Origin: Methylomonas sp.
GTDB taxonomy: Bacteria; Pseudomonadota; Gammaproteobacteria; Methylococcales; Methylomonadaceae
Length of the DNA stretch: 9,223 nt
Reading direction: 5' to 3'
Assembly: GCA_026989715.1 (NCBI GenBank)
Contig: JALSIU010000326.1
Location: 1-9,223, forward strand
Shown here: piece by piece, positions 7,086-9,223 of the stretch
Numbering within the stretch: position 1 is the first letter of the stretch
Layout: every line of letters starts with the position of its first letter
The notes under the pieces: model-generated
Seen by the model: the letters and a program-made list of their open reading frames with translations, nothing else
Database searches by the model: none
Told to the model about the DNA's origin: nothing
Translations under genes and position numbers: made by a program

Positions 7086-7229
7086 CAATTAAAAAGACCT
7101 GAATAATAACGCATGCATTCTGCTTACAAGGTTGCCTATTTTCTAAGCAATTAACGCTCTATTTTAATCGACATTACGCTTTGCGTCATTGACTTTCCAA
7201 ATTTTCCCCGCCCTCAGAACATTCCAATA
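7086..7229 (-). other. tilS-pyrG intergenic leader region
   Basis: This is the largest gap in the cluster, 144 bp. It holds no open frame with family-like content. Visible items are the candidate promoter at 7161-7189, an imperfect short hairpin around the ACGCTTTGCGT segment (7177-7187) overlapping the -35 box, and a GCATGC palindrome at 7111-7116. There is only a weak, distant AGG ahead of the pyrG start. No clean terminator for tilS is seen, so read-through from accA-tilS into pyrG is possible. Confidence 0.5.
7161..7189 (-). promoter_or_regulatory. Candidate sigma-70 promoter for the pyrG-to-truD unit
   Basis: On the minus strand ATGACG (7189-7184, four of six matches to TTGACA) is separated by exactly 17 nt from TAAAAT (7166-7161, five of six matches to TATAAT). 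Transcription would start near 7154, giving a leader of about 70 nt before the pyrG ATG. Position and spacing fit well, but the region is A+T rich and such matches occur by chance. Confidence 0.4.
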
Positions 7230-8555
7230 CTATTCAGGATGCCACTCCAAACGAATACAGGGCTTATTTTCAACATAATAATCCGCACTGACCCAAAAAC
7301 CCGCAATTGCCACTAAGACACCATTAATATAAATCAGCGGAACCTGCTCACGCAACCAAGGTACAATGCCCGCTTCTTGATATAAATTTTTCAATCGGTG
7401 GCGACCGCTACGTTTGGGCAAGGCTATTTTTTCGCCCCCTTTTCGATATTTAATGCACACATCCCCTTGTTGCCACAAGCTTTGGGCAATCCCTTGCCGG
7501 GTTTCTTGACACACTAAAACACCATTATTAGGCAAGAATAATATCTGTTTTGCTTTAGGCCATACCATGATTTGCTGCAAATCGGGTTGCTGCTGTTGCA
7601 GTACATACAGGCCATCACGATAGCGTTGGATTTTATGGGCATCATGCAACACCTCAGGCCTTGCATCAGGCCGTGCATTAATCACATCACATAAAATAGC
7701 CGTCATCACTTTCTGAGTCGGCATGCGTAAACCCATCTGGTGCAACCACTCCCGCAATATCCATTGCTGGGTTAATACATCATATTTTAATAAACCTGCA
7801 ATAGACAGGCACTGCTTATCCTTATCAAAAAGCCGTTGCATTTTCTCCCTTGCACTCACTGATAATAAAGTGTGCGCCTCCGCACAGTGCCCTGCCACCC
7901 GTGTAACGGTTTTATCAATACCTGGCCAACGCTGTTGTATCAAAGGTATGATTTCATGGCGCAAATAGTTGCGATCAAATTGAGTCTCTTGGTTACTGGG
8001 GTCTTCCACCCACTGCAAGCCCTGGTCTTGTGCATAGTTTTGAATTTCAATCTGAGGCACATCCAATAAAGGCCGACATAATATTCCTGCCCCAAAAGTA
8101 ACCCGTGCAGGCATACCCGCAAGCCCTTTTAAGCCCGCGCCCCGAAACAATTGCAATAATACGGTTTCTAATTGGTCATTACGGTGCTGTGCCAATAGTA
8201 ATACATCGCCTTGTTGTAGCAAGCCGTTAAATGCTTGATAACGCGCATTACGCGCCGCTTCTTCAGGGCTTTCACCTTGCGTAGCCCGTGCATTGACGTG
8301 AATAACGTTGAATTTAACGCTCAGTGCCTGCGCAACTTGCCGGCAATGCTCTGCCCAATCATCCGCGCAAGCCTGTAGGCCATGATGAATATAAACAGCC
8401 GTTATTTTAGAATGTAGCGCAGGAATATGTGCCAACAAATGTAATAAGACATGCGAGTCTATGCCGCCACTGTAGCCGACAAAGAGGTGATTAGCGGCAT
8501 GATAATCACTAAGGTAGGCATTAAAAAGTTGAGACCCAAGCTTCACACGTCGCAA
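7230..8555 (-). CDS. tilS: tRNA(Ile)-lysidine synthase TilS
   Basis: TilS attaches lysine to C34 of the CAU-anticodon isoleucine tRNA using ATP, which switches both its codon and its amino acid identity. The 441 residues compare with 432 in E. coli. The N-terminal PP-loop ATPase domain has SGGIDS (29-34), IHHGL, LLLAQHRNDQLETVLLQLFRGAG and EDPSN...FDRNYLRHEIIPLI. The middle tRNA-binding domain includes KIQRYRDGLYVL. The C-terminal TilS domain has GRHRLKNLYQEAGIVPWLRE and VAIAGFWV. The start is uncertain: TTG at 8555 or GTG at 8546 are possible, neither has a good Shine-Dalgarno, and an in-frame stop lies just upstream. Both leave the PP-loop intact. The accA-tilS neighbourhood is usual in gammaproteobacteria. 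The gene may have its own promoter in the 71-bp gap after accA. Confidence 0.96.
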   Translation of the reverse strand: MRRVKLGSQLFNAYLSDYHAANHLFVGYSGGIDSHVLLHLLAHIPALHSKITAVYIHHGLQACADDWAEHCRQVAQALSVKFNVIHVNARATQGESPEEAARNARYQAFNGLLQQGDVLLLAQHRNDQLETVLLQLFRGAGLKGLAGMPARVTFGAGILCRPLLDVPQIEIQNYAQDQGLQWVEDPSNQETQFDRNYLRHEIIPLIQQRWPGIDKTVTRVAGHCAEAHTLLSVSAREKMQRLFDKDKQCLSIAGLLKYDVLTQQWILREWLHQMGLRMPTQKVMTAILCDVINARPDARPEVLHDAHKIQRYRDGLYVLQQQQPDLQQIMVWPKAKQILFLPNNGVLVCQETRQGIAQSLWQQGDVCIKYRKGGEKIALPKRSGRHRLKNLYQEAGIVPWLREQVPLIYINGVLVAIAGFWVSADYYVENKPCIRLEWHPE

Positions 8556-8575
8556 TGGAATAATAAATAACTTAA

Positions 8576-8605
8576 ATTATATGAGAGCAAGCAAAACCGC
8601 ATCCA
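8576..8605 (-). promoter_or_regulatory. Candidate promoter for tilS
   Basis: A perfect TATAAT (8581-8576, minus strand) lies 20 nt before the first possible tilS start. The best -35 match at 18-nt spacing is TGGATG (8605-8600), only three of six. Transcription would begin near 8569, leaving a leader of about 14 nt, which would fit the absence of a Shine-Dalgarno. The -35 would sit in the loop of the hairpin at 8585-8612. Confidence 0.35.
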
Positions 8606-8612
8606 CTTGCTC
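8585..8612 (-). terminator. Hairpin after accA, possible weak terminator or attenuator
   Basis: GAGCAAG and CTTGCTC form a 7-bp stem with a 14-nt loop, beginning 14 nt after the accA stop. On the minus strand the stem is followed by TCATATAATTTAAG, which is A+T rich without a proper T tract. It could partly end accA transcripts or protect their 3' end. The fold is short, so the role is tentative. Confidence 0.4.
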
Positions 8613-8626
8613 CCCCTTAATAAACC

Positions 8627-9223
8627 TTACTTCACTTCATCAGAAAAAGTACCAAACTGCATAATACGCTGGTAGCGTTTTTCCATTAAATCATGCATAT
8701 TTTCATGCCTTAATTCTTTAATATGGCGAAACAAAGCCTCTTTTAAGTTTTCAGCAGTCCCTTTAAAATCGCGGTGTGCACCGCCTGTCGGCTCTCTGAC
8801 CACTTCATCTAAAAAGCCCTGCTCGCGCACGCGATCTGATGTAATGCCCATTGCCTCGGCAGCCAACTTTGCTTTATCTGCACTTTTCCATAAAATGGAC
8901 GCACAACCTTCCGGAGAAATAACCGAATAAGTGCTGTATTCCATCATAATCAGGCGATCGCCCACGCCAATCGCCAATGCGCCCCCTGAACCGCCTTCAC
9001 CAATCACGGTACAAATAATAGGCGTTTCCAATTTGGCCATTTCAAATAAATTACGCGCAATCGCTTCACTTTGACCGCGCTCTTCGGCACCAATCCCAGG
9101 ATAGGCTCCCGGTGTATCAATTAAACAAATAATGGGTAGCTTAAATCGTTCTGCCATTTTCATGACCCGCAACGCTTTACGATAACCTTCAGGACGTGGC
9201 ATACCAAAATTACGTGCAATTTT
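8627..9223 (-). CDS. accA: Acetyl-CoA carboxylase carboxyltransferase subunit alpha AccA, C-terminal part (5' end outside window)
   Basis: AccA pairs with AccD to move the carboxyl group from biotin to acetyl-CoA, giving malonyl-CoA, the first step of fatty acid synthesis. The window holds the last 198 residues of a protein normally about 318 long. The frame stays open to the right edge, and the residues before the Met at 9202 (KIARNFG) continue the family pattern, so that Met is internal. Visible motifs are GMPRPEGYRKALR, DTPGAYPGIGAEERGQSEAIA, the oxyanion-hole segment IGEGGSGGALAIGVGD, YSVISPEGCASILWKSADKA, and the closing EKRYQRIMQFG. Nothing is broken in the part seen. tilS follows after 71 bp. 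Confidence 0.98.
   Translation of the reverse strand, partial: KIARNFGMPRPEGYRKALRVMKMAERFKLPIICLIDTPGAYPGIGAEERGQSEAIARNLFEMAKLETPIICTVIGEGGSGGALAIGVGDRLIMMEYSTYSVISPEGCASILWKSADKAKLAAEAMGITSDRVREQGFLDEVVREPTGGAHRDFKGTAENLKEALFRHIKELRHENMHDLMEKRYQRIMQFGTFSDEVK

Noticed and set aside
7086..7088. pyrG starting at a TTG directly before the ATG
   Set aside because: The ATG at 7085 gives the standard PyrG N-terminus and is the better codon.
7177..7187. Hairpin ACGC-TTT-GCGT as a tilS terminator or pyrG riboswitch
   Set aside because: Only four contiguous pairs, no T tract and no extended structure; too weak to call.
1..9223. CRISPR array, insertion sequence, tRNA or rRNA gene, phage remnant or a new multi-gene system
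   Set aside because: No regularly spaced repeats, transposase-like frames, terminal inverted repeats or RNA-gene folds were seen; the cluster genes are recognisable housekeeping families and the oxidase fragment belongs to a known flavoprotein family.

Overview
The window reads as a chromosomal housekeeping region of a gammaproteobacterium of low to moderate G+C. The evidence is the gene order on the minus strand, accA-tilS-pyrG-kdsA-eno-ftsB-ispD-ispF-truD. This is the order known from Pseudomonas-type genomes, in which kdsA lies between pyrG and eno and the ftsB-ispD-ispF-truD run follows. The proteins also resemble Escherichia coli and Pseudomonas homologues over their full length. A methane- or sulfur-oxidiser would fit, but that is a guess; the sequence does not settle the genus.

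Layout. Positions 2-736 (+) hold the 3' part of a flavoprotein oxidoreductase of the vanillyl-alcohol oxidase / 4-cresol dehydrogenase type, cut by the left edge. It converges on the minus-strand cluster, and a 13-bp perfect hairpin (755-790) in the 58-bp gap probably ends transcription from both sides. The cluster, read right to left, is accA (cut by the right edge), a 71-bp gap with a hairpin and a candidate promoter, tilS, a gap of about 144 bp with a candidate promoter, then pyrG-kdsA-eno-ftsB-ispD-ispF-truD. The last seven genes are separated by at most 37 bp or overlap by 4-10 bp, so they look like one transcription unit. No stretch of more than 300 bases lacks a gene.

How the genes work together. 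This is core metabolism and envelope growth: fatty acid synthesis (accA), tRNA maturation (tilS, truD), CTP supply (pyrG), KDO for lipopolysaccharide (kdsA, which also uses the phosphoenolpyruvate made by eno), cell division (ftsB) and the MEP isoprenoid route (ispD, ispF), which itself uses CTP. I see no mobile element, CRISPR array, tRNA or rRNA, and no hidden new system.

The points of interest are local. ftsB has no ATG, GTG or TTG that preserves its membrane helix and most likely starts at ATT. KdsA carries the cysteine of the metal-dependent class. The usual surE-pcm-nlpD-rpoS continuation after truD is absent and is replaced by a convergent oxidase gene. Several start codons are corrected here: kdsA to GTG at 5454, pyrG to ATG at 7085 and ftsB to ATT at 3283.
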